From assembly GCA_964583765.1 (NCBI GenBank), contig CAZOWW010000005.1, positions 1 to 64,000 on the forward strand: a stretch of DNA of 64,000 bases, given 5' to 3'. Positions 51,869-60,855 of this stretch are shown here, one piece after another. A program made the translations under genes and the position numbers. Below the pieces are notes generated by a model, which was not told the origin of the DNA, did not search any database, and worked only from the letters and a program-made list of their open reading frames with translations. Within the stretch, counting starts at the first letter, position 1. The number at the start of each line of letters is the position of its first letter. Origin of the DNA: CAZOWW01 sp964583765. Its GTDB lineage: Bacteria; Actinomycetota; Actinomycetes; Actinomycetales; Kineosporiaceae.

Positions 51869-52795
51869 TCAGCGAGCCGGGGCTGCCCGCCCGTCCTTGA
51901 CGTCCCCGGGCAGGAGGGCCAGGCGGAAGGGGGCGCAGCTGACGTCAAAGTCCTGGATGTCGGTGTACCACTGAGCCACCCACACCGGTCCGCCCGAGAA
52001 GCCCGGGCGGTCGCAGGCGCGGACTGCCGCGGACCGGTCGGACGGTCCCGCCGTGACCCAGACCGGTACCTCGGGCAGCTTCCAGCCGCCGGTGATCTCG
52101 GACCACGGTGATCTCGACGCGTACAGCCCGCTGGGGAACCCCGCCTCGGCGAGTCCGCGCAGAAGCCCTTCCAGCACGGCCCGGTTGCCGGCCTGGTCCG
52201 CCGCCGTGTCGGTGGGCCAGGGCTGACGGCGCAGGGGCTCGACGTCCACCCAGATCCGTGGCGGCAGGAAGCCCGCGTCCTGCGTCGTGCGGACGGTCTG
52301 GCGCGCCTGGGCCCAGCCGGCATTGCGCAGCCGGTTCAGCGGGGTCGTCGCCGGCCAGGGGCCGTGGGTTCCCGTGGCGGCCAGCTGGGCGGGGGTGGGG
52401 CGTCCGGCCATGGTGTAGGCCTGCACCGGCACGCGGTGCAGCCAGGCCCAGGTCAGCTGCTCGTCCAGACAGGGGTTGGTGGTCATCGGTCGCCCGGAGG
52501 TGAGCCCGACGATCACCCAACGCGCGCGGTGCGAGGGCATTGGCAGGCCGCGACCGCCCCGCCGGAGCGAGCACTCCGGCCAGGAGATGTCGTAGCCGGC
52601 GAGCCCTGCGCCTCTGGTCGTCGTGGCGCGGCTGTTGATCAGCGCGTCCAGACTCTCGGGGGCCGAGGCGGTGAGGGTTCCGAGCGCGGCGACGAGCAGA
52701 GCGCGTACGGTCCAGCGGGCCACCCAGCGGAGCGCCGGGTGCCGGGACGGTCTTCTTCGTGGGCGGCGGGTGCGGTGACGTCCCTGCCGATCCAC
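51869..52795 (-). CDS. Secreted GH25-like/DUF1906-type protein
   Basis: A 308-residue exported protein: a highly basic N-terminus (RHRTRRPRRRPSRHP), a hydrophobic helix (WTVRALLVAALGTLTASA), then a domain starting GYDISWPECS and carrying RWVIVGLTSGRPMTTNPCL, RIWVDVEP and VWVAQWYTDIQDFDVS. This is the barrel layout of GH25-like and DUF1906 (Rv2525c-like) domains, with the D-x-S-W and W-x-D-x-E positions of the usual active site partly kept. It may act on peptidoglycan or other surface glycans, but activity is unproven. The start is uncertain: GTG 52795 has an AGGA-like site, and the frame is open to 52906. Confidence 0.65.
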   Translation of the reverse strand: MDRQGRHRTRRPRRRPSRHPALRWVARWTVRALLVAALGTLTASAPESLDALINSRATTTRGAGLAGYDISWPECSLRRGGRGLPMPSHRARWVIVGLTSGRPMTTNPCLDEQLTWAWLHRVPVQAYTMAGRPTPAQLAATGTHGPWPATTPLNRLRNAGWAQARQTVRTTQDAGFLPPRIWVDVEPLRRQPWPTDTAADQAGNRAVLEGLLRGLAEAGFPSGLYASRSPWSEITGGWKLPEVPVWVTAGPSDRSAAVRACDRPGFSGGPVWVAQWYTDIQDFDVSCAPFRLALLPGDVKDGRAAPAR

Positions 52796-53394
52796 GCGCC
52801 TGATCCTAGGCGTCGGACACCCCCACCGGGACCGTTCGGCAGGAGATCGACGGGCGGCCTGGGAGCCGTTCGGTGCGGGATCGACGGGTGTGCTCAGCAG
52901 GGGCACCGGACGGTCTCTTCCCGTGGTCCGCGAGGACGGACGGGGCGTCGGCCGGCGTCGAGTCCTTCTGTACGAGATCGACGCCTGGGTGTGACAGGGG
53001 CGGTTGGCATTCCGGGCGACTCACCCTGTAGTGTCCGCTTTGCCCGCTGACCCTGGTCCGGAGACCTGGCGCAGATCCTGGTCCGGACCGGGGGCGGGCC
53101 CAATCGTGTCGGCAGCTGTGTTCAGGGCAGGGCTGCGCACGCAGGTGGCCGGGGCTCACGGCAGGGTTGTGCGCGCAGGGGGTGCGGGACTCGCGGCAGG
53201 GGCAGGGCCCGGATCCGTGGTGTCGGCAGGACCGATCTCCCCTGCCTCGCCTTGCGATGCGCGGCGAGGCAACGACGCCGGGGGGCGAGCAGCTCGACGG
53301 TGTGCGACCGGAACGCGCAGCCGACGGGGCAGGGGGCAAGGATGCTGCTCTGGATCGGACGGGCTGCCCGAGGGGCAGGAGCAGGAGGTTGACC
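52796..53394. other. Divergent intergenic region with direct repeats
   Basis: About 600 bases without a supported gene. There are imperfect copies of CCGTTCGG-n-GGGATCGACGGG near 52831-52854 and 52866-52890, two copies of CCTGGTCCGGA near 53050-53090, and several GGCAGGG units around 53150-53220. Long frames across it are of poor protein character. It should hold the promoters of the GH25-like and ligase genes. Confidence 0.45.
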
Positions 53395-54879
53395 GTGGGG
53401 GACGACGCCTTGCTCGGTGCCCTGGTGCGCGGGCACGGGTCCGCGATCGAGATCGACGGGGTTCGCCTGGCTCCCGAGGAGCTGGTCGGTGCAGCCACCG
53501 CGGTGGCCGATCGCGTCACGGGTGCCTCGATGGCCGCGGTCGAGGCACTGCCGTGCGCCGGGACGGTCGTGGCGGTGGTGGGCTGCCTGATCGCGGGGGT
53601 ACCGGTGGTTCCGGTGCCCGCGGACGCCGGGAGTGACGAGCGCGCGCATCTGCTGGCCGACAGCCGGGCCGAGGTGCTGCTGGTTCCCGACGGGAAGTCG
53701 GGCGAGGCGAACGCGCCCGAGGGCGTTGTCGGGCCGCTCGCCCGAGCCTCGCGGCGGGACGCCGCCGGCACCGCGGGCCCCGAGACCGTTCCCGTCTCGC
53801 TGACCGCCCGCTCGTCGACGAGCCACCCCGAACCCGTGCCGGGCACCCCCGGCCTGGTGCTCTACACGAGCGGCACCACCGGGGCACCCAAGGGCGTGGT
53901 TCTCTCGAGACGCGCGATCGCCGCCGGTCTCGACGCGGTGGCCGAGGCCTGGGACTGGACACCCGACGACGTGCTCGTCCACGGGCTGCCGCTGTTCCAC
54001 GTCCACGGACTGGTGCTCGGCGTGCTCGGGGCCCTGCGTGGGGGCAGCCGACTGGTGCACACGGGACGTCCCCGGCCCGAGCGGTACGCCGCGGCCGCGG
54101 GCAGCCTGTACTTCGGGGTGCCCACGGTCTGGTCGCGGGTCGTCGAGGACCCGGTGAGCGCTCGGGCGTTGCGGGGCGCGCGCTTGCTGGTCTCCGGCAG
54201 CGCGCCCCTGCCGGCGCTCACGCACGCGCGGCTCCGCGAGCTCACCGGTCACGGGCCCGTGGAGCGCTACGGGATGACCGAGACCCTGATCACGCTCAGC
54301 GCTCGGGCCGCGGGACCATGGCGTCCCGGCTGGGTGGGCACGCCCGTGCGGGGTGTCGTCACGCGCAGCCTGGACGAGCAGGGTGCTCCGGTCGCCCGGG
54401 ACGGTGAGTCGTTGGGGGAGCTCTGGGTGCACGGCCCGATGCTCTTCGACCGTTACCTGAACCGGCCCGAGGCGACCGCCGCCGTCCGCGACGACGAGGG
54501 CTGGGTGCGCACCGGGGACGTGGTGGCGGTGGACGCCGACGGGACGCACCGGATCGTGGGACGGGTGTCCACCGACCTCATCAAGAGCGGGGGGTTCCGG
54601 ATCGGCGCGGGGGAGGTGGAGGACGCGCTACGGGCTCATCCGGGGGTGCGGGACGCCGCGGTCGTGGGCTGGCCGGACGACGACCTGGGTCAGCGCGTGG
54701 TGGCCTTCGTGATTGCCGAGGGGGTGCGCCCCGACGTGTTGGCGGACTTCGTGTCGACCCGGCTCGCCCGGCACAAGCGTCCGCGTGCGGTGTTCCTCGT
54801 CGACGACCTGCCCCGCAATGCCCTGGGCAAGGTGCGCAAGACCCTGCTCGGACCGCCTACGGCGGCTCCTGCCCGGTAG
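53395..54879 (+). CDS. Acyl-CoA synthetase, malonyl-CoA-ligase-like
   Basis: A 494-residue AMP-forming ligase. The core motifs are present: LYTSGTTGAPKGVVLS (phosphate loop, near residue 155), LPLFHVHGLVLGVLGAL, VERYGMTETL, WVRTGDVVAVDADG, a hinge at GRVSTDLIKSGGFRIGAGEVE, and the C-terminal catalytic lysine in NALGKVRKTLL. The FHVHGL segment and length resemble MatB-type malonyl-CoA synthetases and short fatty-acyl ligases. It should activate a carboxylic acid with ATP and attach CoA. The GTG at 53395 follows AGGAGG. A convergent ABC exporter gene ends 67 bases downstream. Confidence 0.87.
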   Translation: MGDDALLGALVRGHGSAIEIDGVRLAPEELVGAATAVADRVTGASMAAVEALPCAGTVVAVVGCLIAGVPVVPVPADAGSDERAHLLADSRAEVLLVPDGKSGEANAPEGVVGPLARASRRDAAGTAGPETVPVSLTARSSTSHPEPVPGTPGLVLYTSGTTGAPKGVVLSRRAIAAGLDAVAEAWDWTPDDVLVHGLPLFHVHGLVLGVLGALRGGSRLVHTGRPRPERYAAAAGSLYFGVPTVWSRVVEDPVSARALRGARLLVSGSAPLPALTHARLRELTGHGPVERYGMTETLITLSARAAGPWRPGWVGTPVRGVVTRSLDEQGAPVARDGESLGELWVHGPMLFDRYLNRPEATAAVRDDEGWVRTGDVVAVDADGTHRIVGRVSTDLIKSGGFRIGAGEVEDALRAHPGVRDAAVVGWPDDDLGQRVVAFVIAEGVRPDVLADFVSTRLARHKRPRAVFLVDDLPRNALGKVRKTLLGPPTAAPAR

Positions 54880-54946
54880 GGCGTGCTCGGACCGGCCACG
54901 GTCCGCACCCGTCCGGCTCCCACCGTGCTCACCGGTACCACTGTGC

Positions 54947-56734
54947 TCACCGGTACTGGGCGGCCTGGATCCCGTAGAGCTCGGCGTAGAGGCCGTCGAT
55001 CGCCATCAGGTCCTCGTGGCCGCCCGCTTCGGTGATCCGTCCGTCGGCGACGACGAGGATCAGGTCCGCCATGCGCACGGTGGAGAACCGGTGCGAGACG
55101 AGGAGCGTGATCGCGCCGGTCCGTTGCCCGAGGCGCCGGGCGTTCAGCGCGTAGCGCTCGAAGAGCAGGTGCTCCGCCTGCGCGTCGAGGGCCGCGGTCG
55201 GCTCGTCGAGGACCACGAGCAGGGGGGCCTCCCGCATCATCGCCCGGCCCAGGGCCAGCTTCTGCCACTGGCCTCCCGAGAGCTGCGCGCCGTCCGTGTA
55301 GGTGGTGCCGAGCGGGGTCTCGAGTCCTCGTTCGAGGCGCTCGACGACGTCCTGGCCGTGTGCGCGCTCGAGGGCGACATCGACCGCGGAGGTCGAGTCG
55401 ATCCGGGGGAGGTCCCCCACGCCCACGGTCTCCCGGGCCAGGAACTCGAACCGGGAGAAGTCCTGGAACCCTGCGGCGATCCGCTCGCGCCAGCCCTCGA
55501 GCGGGAACCTCGACAGGTCGATGTCGTCCACCTCGATCAGGCCCGCATTCGCCTCGTAGAACCGGCAGAGCAGCTTGACCAGGGTGGTCTTGCCGGCCCC
55601 GTTCTCCCCGACGATCGCCACCGAACTCCCGGCGGGGAGGAAGAGGTCGACCCCCTCGAGCACCGGCCGGTCCGCCCCGGGGTAGCCGAAGGAGACGCCG
55701 CGCAGGCGGATGCCCGAGCGGATCGCCGCAGGCACCGGCTTGTCGGGCCGCGGCGGGGCCTGTTCGGCGACCAGCTCGCGCATCCAGCGCAGGTGGGTGA
55801 GGGTGCCGGCGAGGCGCTGCAGCTCCTGGAGGAGGTTCACCGCGGTCGACACCTGGGCGTTCACCTGCGCCGCGAGGGTGATCGCGAGGACCACCCGGCC
55901 CACCCCGCCGCCCTCGGTCACAGTGCGCTGGACGACGAGCAGGGTCGCCGCGACGTAGGCGGTCGCGAAGGAGAGCTGCCCGCCCACCCGCCAGGCCATT
56001 GCCCGCCGCTCGGCCCGCCACAGGACGGCCGAGGTGCGCTCCCACTCCTCGGCCGCCCGGGAACGGAGCTCCGCCTGCAGGCCGCAGACCCGCAGCTCCT
56101 TGGCGGAGCCCGCGTCGGTGGCCAGTTCCAGCAGATGCCGGGCCGCGCGCGCGGTCTCGGCGCTGCCCTCCCGGGCCTCGGCCACGATGTCCTCGGCCCG
56201 GCGGCCGGCGAGCAGGGGTGGCACGGCGGCGACGGGTAGGAGGAGCAGCCACGGGTCGAGCGTGCTCAGGAGGACGCCGGTCACCCCGATCGCCACGGCC
56301 AGGCTGATCCCGGACAGGAGGGCGCTCATGCTGCTCCAGCCCACCCGGTCGAGCTCCTGCCGGAGCACCTGCAGGCGATCCGCGTACGCGGGCCGTTCGT
56401 GATGGTCCAGACCGGCCGAGCCGTTGGCCAGTTCGATGAGCTCGCGGTCCATGGTCAGCACGTTGAACTCGCCGAGCTCGAAGTAGGCGACGTGCGCGAA
56501 GTGCCCTGCGGTCAGGGCCGCGACGGCGAGGGCCGCGACGACGAGGCCGGCGACGGTCGCCCGGGTCACCTGGCCGGCGATCGCCGCGTCGGTGAGCTCC
56601 GCGAGCGCGGGCGCGGCCAGGGGCAGCGCCGTCGCCTGGGCGATCATGAGCACGACCGCGAGCAGCAACTTGAAGCGGGCGATCGTCCAGGAGAGCCGCA
56701 GCAGGTCGGCGCAGGCGCGCAGGGTGTCCTTCAT
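54947..56734 (-). CDS. ABC exporter half-transporter, second subunit
   Basis: A 595-residue membrane-ATPase fusion with about six helices (residues 20-310). The ATPase has Walker A GENGAGKTT, signature QLSGGQWQKLALGRAM, Walker B LLVVLDEPTAALD and switch LLVSHRFSTV, all canonical. The LSGGQWQ signature and FQDFSRFEF Q-loop are shared with the upstream gene and are typical of actinobacterial exporters found near peptide or lipid biosynthesis genes, with no C39 leader-peptidase domain. Its start overlaps the upstream stop as ATGA. The pair should form a heterodimeric exporter. Confidence 0.92.
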   Translation of the reverse strand: MKDTLRACADLLRLSWTIARFKLLLAVVLMIAQATALPLAAPALAELTDAAIAGQVTRATVAGLVVAALAVAALTAGHFAHVAYFELGEFNVLTMDRELIELANGSAGLDHHERPAYADRLQVLRQELDRVGWSSMSALLSGISLAVAIGVTGVLLSTLDPWLLLLPVAAVPPLLAGRRAEDIVAEAREGSAETARAARHLLELATDAGSAKELRVCGLQAELRSRAAEEWERTSAVLWRAERRAMAWRVGGQLSFATAYVAATLLVVQRTVTEGGGVGRVVLAITLAAQVNAQVSTAVNLLQELQRLAGTLTHLRWMRELVAEQAPPRPDKPVPAAIRSGIRLRGVSFGYPGADRPVLEGVDLFLPAGSSVAIVGENGAGKTTLVKLLCRFYEANAGLIEVDDIDLSRFPLEGWRERIAAGFQDFSRFEFLARETVGVGDLPRIDSTSAVDVALERAHGQDVVERLERGLETPLGTTYTDGAQLSGGQWQKLALGRAMMREAPLLVVLDEPTAALDAQAEHLLFERYALNARRLGQRTGAITLLVSHRFSTVRMADLILVVADGRITEAGGHEDLMAIDGLYAELYGIQAAQYR

Positions 56735-58770
56735 CGGGGGGCCTCCTCTTCCTCGTCCTCGGCGGGAAGGCCCTCGGCGAAGCGCTGGGCCTGGAGCCGG
56801 AAGAGCTCGGCGTAGCGGCCGTCGGCCGCCATCAGGTCGTCGTGGTCTCCCTGTTCGATCACCCGGCCGCCCTCGATCACGACGATGCGGTCGGCCCGGC
56901 GCACGCTCGAGAACCGGTGCGAGATGAGCAGCGAGGTCACGCCGCGGGTCAGCGAGACGAACTCGTCGAAGAAGGCGGCCTCGGCCCGCACGTCCAGGGC
57001 CGAGGTGGGCTCGTCGAGGACCAGCAGGCGGGCGCCGGAGCGGAGCGCGTACAGCGAACGGGCGATGGCGATGCGCTGCCACTGGCCGCCGGAGAGCTCG
57101 GTGCCGCCGGTGCGGGTGCGGGCCAGCGGGGTGTCCAGACCGAGTGGGAGCGCCGAGAGGGTGTCCAGGATCCCGGCGGCGCCGGCTGCTTCCGTGAGCA
57201 CGTCCGGATCCCGGGGCGCGTGCACCGCGCCGAGCGCGATGTTGTCGGCGGCGGACAGTTCGTACCGGACGAAGTCCTGGAAGATCACACTGACCTGGCG
57301 GCGCCACTGGTCGAGGTCGAGGTCCGCGATCGGGACGCCGTCCAACTCGATCCGTCCGCCCGTGGGCTCGTAGAGCCGGGTGAGCAGCTTGACCAGTGTG
57401 GTCTTGCCGGCGCCGTTCACCCCGACCACGGCCGTGCAGGTGCCGGCCGGCAGTTCCAGGGTGAGCCCGTCGAGCACGCTCCGCTCGCGGCCGGGATAGC
57501 GGAAGGACAGGTCTACGAAGCGGACCGCGGTGCGGGGGGCTTGCGGGTCGACCGGGAGGGCACCGGCCGAGGTCGCCGGGATGCTCCGGCCGGCCGCGCT
57601 CGTCCCCGGGACGGTGGACGAGGTCCCATCGGTCCGGGTCGTGGACGGCAGAGGGGAGGACGGCGGGGTCGTGGACGCCTCGGCGAGGGTGTCGAAGCGG
57701 CGCAGACTGCGGATGCTCTGCATGCCCATCACGGTGTGGAGGTCCGCCTCGGGGAAGTGCGACCCCAGCTGGACCGCGGTGAGGGTCGCCTGCACGCCGA
57801 GGGCCAGCGCGGTCAGGTGCAGGTGCCCCGTGGCCGCGCGGTGGCCGAGGACGGCCAGGACCGCCGCGGAGACCGTCCAACCCAGGGCGGTGTAGCCGAG
57901 ATAGGGGTACAGGTACACCCGGCGTCGCGCTGCCCAGATCTCGGCCAGCCAGGATCGTGCGGCCCGCTCGTAGCGGCGGCCGACCCAGTCGACGAGCCCG
58001 AAGACCCGGACCTCCTTGGCCGCGGATGCCCCCGTGCCCAGACCACGCAGATAGTCGGACTCCCGGATCTGCGGCATCACCTTCGCCCAGGTGCGCGAGT
58101 ACTTGCGGTGCCCGCCCTGCTGGCCGTAGCGGAAGATCATCACGCTGGCGAACAGGGCGAGCCCCGCCCACCAGGTGAGCACGGCGCCGACCACGGCGAC
58201 CAGGCCCAGGAGTTGCGTGTAGCGGGCGACCAGGGCGAGCAGACCGCTGCAGGCCATGCCGGGGGTCTGCCAGCCCGCGTCGAACCGGTACGTGGCCTGC
58301 TTCAGGGCGTTCAGGGCCTCCTGGTTCTCCAGCGGGGAGATGCTCGGGCTGCGCAGCGCCAGGAGGATGATCTGGTCCTCGACCCAGCCGTCGACCCGGC
58401 GGCGGCCGAACTCCCCCAGCGCGTTGCGGACCGGGGTGAGCACCTGTTGGCCGACGAAGGCGGCGGAGGCGAGCAGGAAGGTCACGACGAGCTCGTTCCA
58501 GGCGGCCGAGCCCGTGCCGTCGCGGACGGCGTCCGGCACCTGCCCCAGGAGCACGCTCGTGCCGAGGATGAAACCGACCGGCAGCAGGCCCAGCGCCAGG
58601 TTGACGACCAGGAGGGCCGACGCGGTGCCGGGGCCCATGAGCCGCAGGTGCTGCACGATCAGCCACCGGGAGACGACGGCCTCGGACCACCAGCGGCGGG
58701 CGGTCCAGACCAGGCGCTCCCGGGGCCGTGTGGATGCTGGCGGAACGGGGGTGTCCTGGAGCGTGGTCAC
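56731..58770 (-). CDS. ABC exporter half-transporter, first subunit
   Basis: A 679-residue half-transporter: six helices (about 45-340), a Ser/Thr/Pro linker of about 55 residues (near 375-430), and an ATPase with Walker A GVNGAGKTT, Q loop IFQDFVRYELSAADNI, signature ELSGGQWQRIAIARSL, Walker B LLVLDEPTSALD and switch LLISHRFSSV. All catalytic residues are present, so both sites of the dimer should hydrolyse ATP, unlike the exporter at 46473-50428. The C-terminus ends in an acidic EDEEEEA run. The upstream 250 bases are divergent and hold small open frames of unknown status. Confidence 0.92.
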   Translation of the reverse strand: MTTLQDTPVPPASTRPRERLVWTARRWWSEAVVSRWLIVQHLRLMGPGTASALLVVNLALGLLPVGFILGTSVLLGQVPDAVRDGTGSAAWNELVVTFLLASAAFVGQQVLTPVRNALGEFGRRRVDGWVEDQIILLALRSPSISPLENQEALNALKQATYRFDAGWQTPGMACSGLLALVARYTQLLGLVAVVGAVLTWWAGLALFASVMIFRYGQQGGHRKYSRTWAKVMPQIRESDYLRGLGTGASAAKEVRVFGLVDWVGRRYERAARSWLAEIWAARRRVYLYPYLGYTALGWTVSAAVLAVLGHRAATGHLHLTALALGVQATLTAVQLGSHFPEADLHTVMGMQSIRSLRRFDTLAEASTTPPSSPLPSTTRTDGTSSTVPGTSAAGRSIPATSAGALPVDPQAPRTAVRFVDLSFRYPGRERSVLDGLTLELPAGTCTAVVGVNGAGKTTLVKLLTRLYEPTGGRIELDGVPIADLDLDQWRRQVSVIFQDFVRYELSAADNIALGAVHAPRDPDVLTEAAGAAGILDTLSALPLGLDTPLARTRTGGTELSGGQWQRIAIARSLYALRSGARLLVLDEPTSALDVRAEAAFFDEFVSLTRGVTSLLISHRFSSVRRADRIVVIEGGRVIEQGDHDDLMAADGRYAELFRLQAQRFAEGLPAEDEEEEAPR

Positions 58771-59023
58771 GATCGCAGGCTAGCCGCGAACACCGACAAC
58801 CTCGACGGCTTTTACCTGCGCGTGTTCACCGTGAGTGATGAAACACTGCCTGATCGTGATCAAATCGGTGAGCCTGCGGCAGATCGTTCAGATGGGTCGG
58901 CCCGGACTGTTCCCTCACCGATGCTCTTCCTGCTGATATAGGGATGAACCCCCTGCAGTGGCCGGAACTCCCCCGTGGCGTCCCGGTCCTGCCGGCATCC
59001 TGTCCCACAGCGAGGAGGGTGTG

Positions 59024-59359
59024 GTGCGTCCGATCGTCTTCGGGTACCTGTCGGTCCCTCCGCGGACCTCTCCCCGTGAGCTCGAACGGTGGCGGCGGGC
59101 CATCGAGGAGTTCGCCGAGCGGGAGAACTTCGATCTCAACGGGGTGTTCACGGACCCACGTGGGCGGGCGGAGGGCGGTTTCTACGCCCTCGTCGAGGCG
59201 CTGCGCCGGGACCATGCGGTGGCGGTGGTCGTGCCGACGGTGGAACACCTCGGCTATGTGTCGGCGACCTTCGGGGCCGACCGCCGCACGATCACCCGGT
59301 TCCTGCGGGTGCGGATCCTCACCCTGCCCGATGTCACTCCACCCGGTGTCTCCGCTTGA
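59024..59359 (+). CDS. Resolvase-fold protein lacking the catalytic serine
   Basis: A 111-residue protein with the layout of the N-terminal domain of serine recombinases: GYLSVPP at the start, ELERWRRAIEEFAERENFDLNGVFTD, GGFYALVEALRRDHAVAVVVPTVEHLGY. The motif YxRVS is changed to YLSVPP, so both the arginine and the catalytic serine are missing, and there is no DNA-binding domain. It cannot recombine DNA. Similar short proteins occur in actinobacteria and may act in regulation. The GTG 59024 follows AGGAGGG at five bases. It is divergent from the ABC exporter pair. Confidence 0.7.
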   Translation: MRPIVFGYLSVPPRTSPRELERWRRAIEEFAERENFDLNGVFTDPRGRAEGGFYALVEALRRDHAVAVVVPTVEHLGYVSATFGADRRTITRFLRVRILTLPDVTPPGVSA

Positions 59360-59467
59360 GGAGCGATCTCAGAGGGTCGACCTCATGCCGCGGCCCGCGC
59401 ACCGCCCGCCGCCCCGTCCGGTGCGGGGGGACTGCGATGTCCTCTCCCCGCGGCCGGTCGTCGGGGC

Positions 59468-59815
59468 TCAGAACCACTGCCAGGCGGACCAGCCGCTGTA
59501 GGCCGTGGCGCGCACGCGGTAGGCGTTTCCGGCATTGAGTCCGGTGGAACTCGACACGTACGAAAGCGTGGTGCTCTGCGGGCCGAGGTGAATCTCGGCG
59601 CCTTCGCTCCCGCCGACGTACCGGTCGATCCGGGCCTGCAGGCCCAGGCAGCCCGAACCGGAGATGCGGGTCCAGGTCGCTCCCTTGGTGGGGGTGTACG
59701 TGCAGACCGGGGTGGTGCCGCCCGACGCCGAAGCGGCGGTCTGGGTGACGAGTACTCCGACGACGGCCAGAGCCATGGCCGACGTGAGCACCCTGCTCGC
59801 CGTTCTCGCATACAT
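59468..59815 (-). CDS. Small secreted protein
   Basis: A 115-residue protein with a Sec signal peptide (ALAVVGVLVTQTAASA, cleavage near residue 30) and a mature beta-rich part with two cysteines: CTYTPTKGATWTRISGSGCL, RIDRYVGG, and an aromatic end GNAYRVRATAYSGWSAWQWF. Small secreted proteins with a Cys pair and a Trp-rich end occur in streptomycete-like genomes. The function is unknown. Confidence 0.7.
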   Translation of the reverse strand: MYARTASRVLTSAMALAVVGVLVTQTAASASGGTTPVCTYTPTKGATWTRISGSGCLGLQARIDRYVGGSEGAEIHLGPQSTTLSYVSSSTGLNAGNAYRVRATAYSGWSAWQWF

Positions 59816-60176
59816 CGCGGAGTTCCGTTTCCCTGAGAGCCGTGCCCCCGCCCGCGTGGTCTCGCGGCGATGTGACCCTAACGGGTCATCTGTCCCATTT
59901 CAAACCCGCCCGGGTCTGTACGGCCGATTGTTTGCAGGACCGAAACCGGTGGGAAATCGCGGGCCGAGGGGGCGTTCGCCCAGGACAGGCCCTACCCTCT
60001 CAGGCGGCTCGGCCCGTCGGGGTCCGGGCTTCTCGGCGGCGGCGCGGCCCTGGGAAGGGCCATCGCCCGAGGACGATCCAGGTCTGCCCGACCGTGGACG
60101 ACCATGGACGGTCGGATGCGGCCGAGGCGGGACGAGCGGCCCGGTGGGGTCGTGGGGAGAGCAGGTGGTACCCGTG
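59816..60176. promoter_or_regulatory. Divergent promoter region with a palindrome
   Basis: No gene is supported. The palindrome TGACCC-TAAC-GGGTCA at 59873-59888 is perfect (6+4+6) and lies 58 bases before the secreted-protein start. An AT-richer patch follows (59889-59940, containing CCCATTTCAAACC and CGATTGTTTGC). The palindrome is a good operator candidate for one or both flanking genes. Confidence 0.45.
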
Positions 60177-60746
60177 ATGCGTCGTCCGGGGCGGTTCCTC
60201 GGAGCCCTCGTCTGCACGGTGTCGAGCGCGGTGGTCCTGGTCGCCTGTTCCGGGAGCTCCGGGGGGACGCCGTCCGCCGGGTCCACGCCCACGTACTCGG
60301 TGGCGCCCCCTGCCGCGCCGGCGACCGGGTCCCCCGCCCCGCCGGTCACCCCGACCATGCCGGCGATCCGGGTGGTCTACGCCTCCCGCACGGGGGCGGC
60401 GCAGTTCCTCACCGCCGACCGGAACATCGCCTGCACCCTGGCCGGCGCCGACGGGTTCGCGGTGCGGTGCGAGATCTTCGAGAAGATGTGGCTGCCGCCG
60501 CCGCAGGCCTCGGACTGCGCGCACGGCACGGGCTGGGGCCACGGACTCACCATGAAGGACTCGGTCTCGGCCGTGGGCTGTTTCGCGGACACCCTGCGGG
60601 GAAGGTCCTTCCCGGTGCTCGCGGTGGGACACGGCGTGCGCGTCGGCTCGGTCGAGTGCGCGAACCTCGGGCCCGGCGTGCAGTGCACCGACCTCGCCTC
60701 GCACCAGGGCTTCGCCCTGACCGGGACGTTCTACAGCTTCTTCTGA
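60177..60746 (+). CDS. Cys-rich lipoprotein (DUF6636-like)
   Basis: A 189-residue lipoprotein: signal with lipobox VLVAC (cysteine near residue 22), a Pro/Ser/Thr linker, and a domain with six cysteines in pairs (IACTLAGADGFAVRCEIFEK, PPQASDCAHG, SAVGCFADT, VECANLGPGVQC). The arrangement NI.C.....VRCDI..R.W.PP....C with a final GHGF-like ...F is like the actinobacterial DUF6636 family. Function unknown; probably bound to the outer membrane face. ATG 60177 is preferred; GTG 60174 is adjacent. Confidence 0.7.
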   Translation: MRRPGRFLGALVCTVSSAVVLVACSGSSGGTPSAGSTPTYSVAPPAAPATGSPAPPVTPTMPAIRVVYASRTGAAQFLTADRNIACTLAGADGFAVRCEIFEKMWLPPPQASDCAHGTGWGHGLTMKDSVSAVGCFADTLRGRSFPVLAVGHGVRVGSVECANLGPGVQCTDLASHQGFALTGTFYSFF

Positions 60747-60855
60747 CGGTTCCCTCTCTTCTGACGGTTCCTTCTGCGGGCCCCTTGTGGCGTCTCCGCC
60801 GTCCCCGCTGTCACGGGGGGGCCCGCCGTCTCCGGTCGTGCCGTGGAGCGTCCCG

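Noticed and set aside
52806..53846. Minus-strand frame upstream of the ligase gene
   Set aside because: It runs antisense into the ligase, is Arg/Pro/Ser-rich, and has no recognisable domain or ribosome site.
54947..59359. Ribosomal peptide (RiPP) gene cluster
   Set aside because: There is an exporter pair and tiny open frames but no modifying enzyme or protease, and no convincing precursor, so only a weak finding is recorded.
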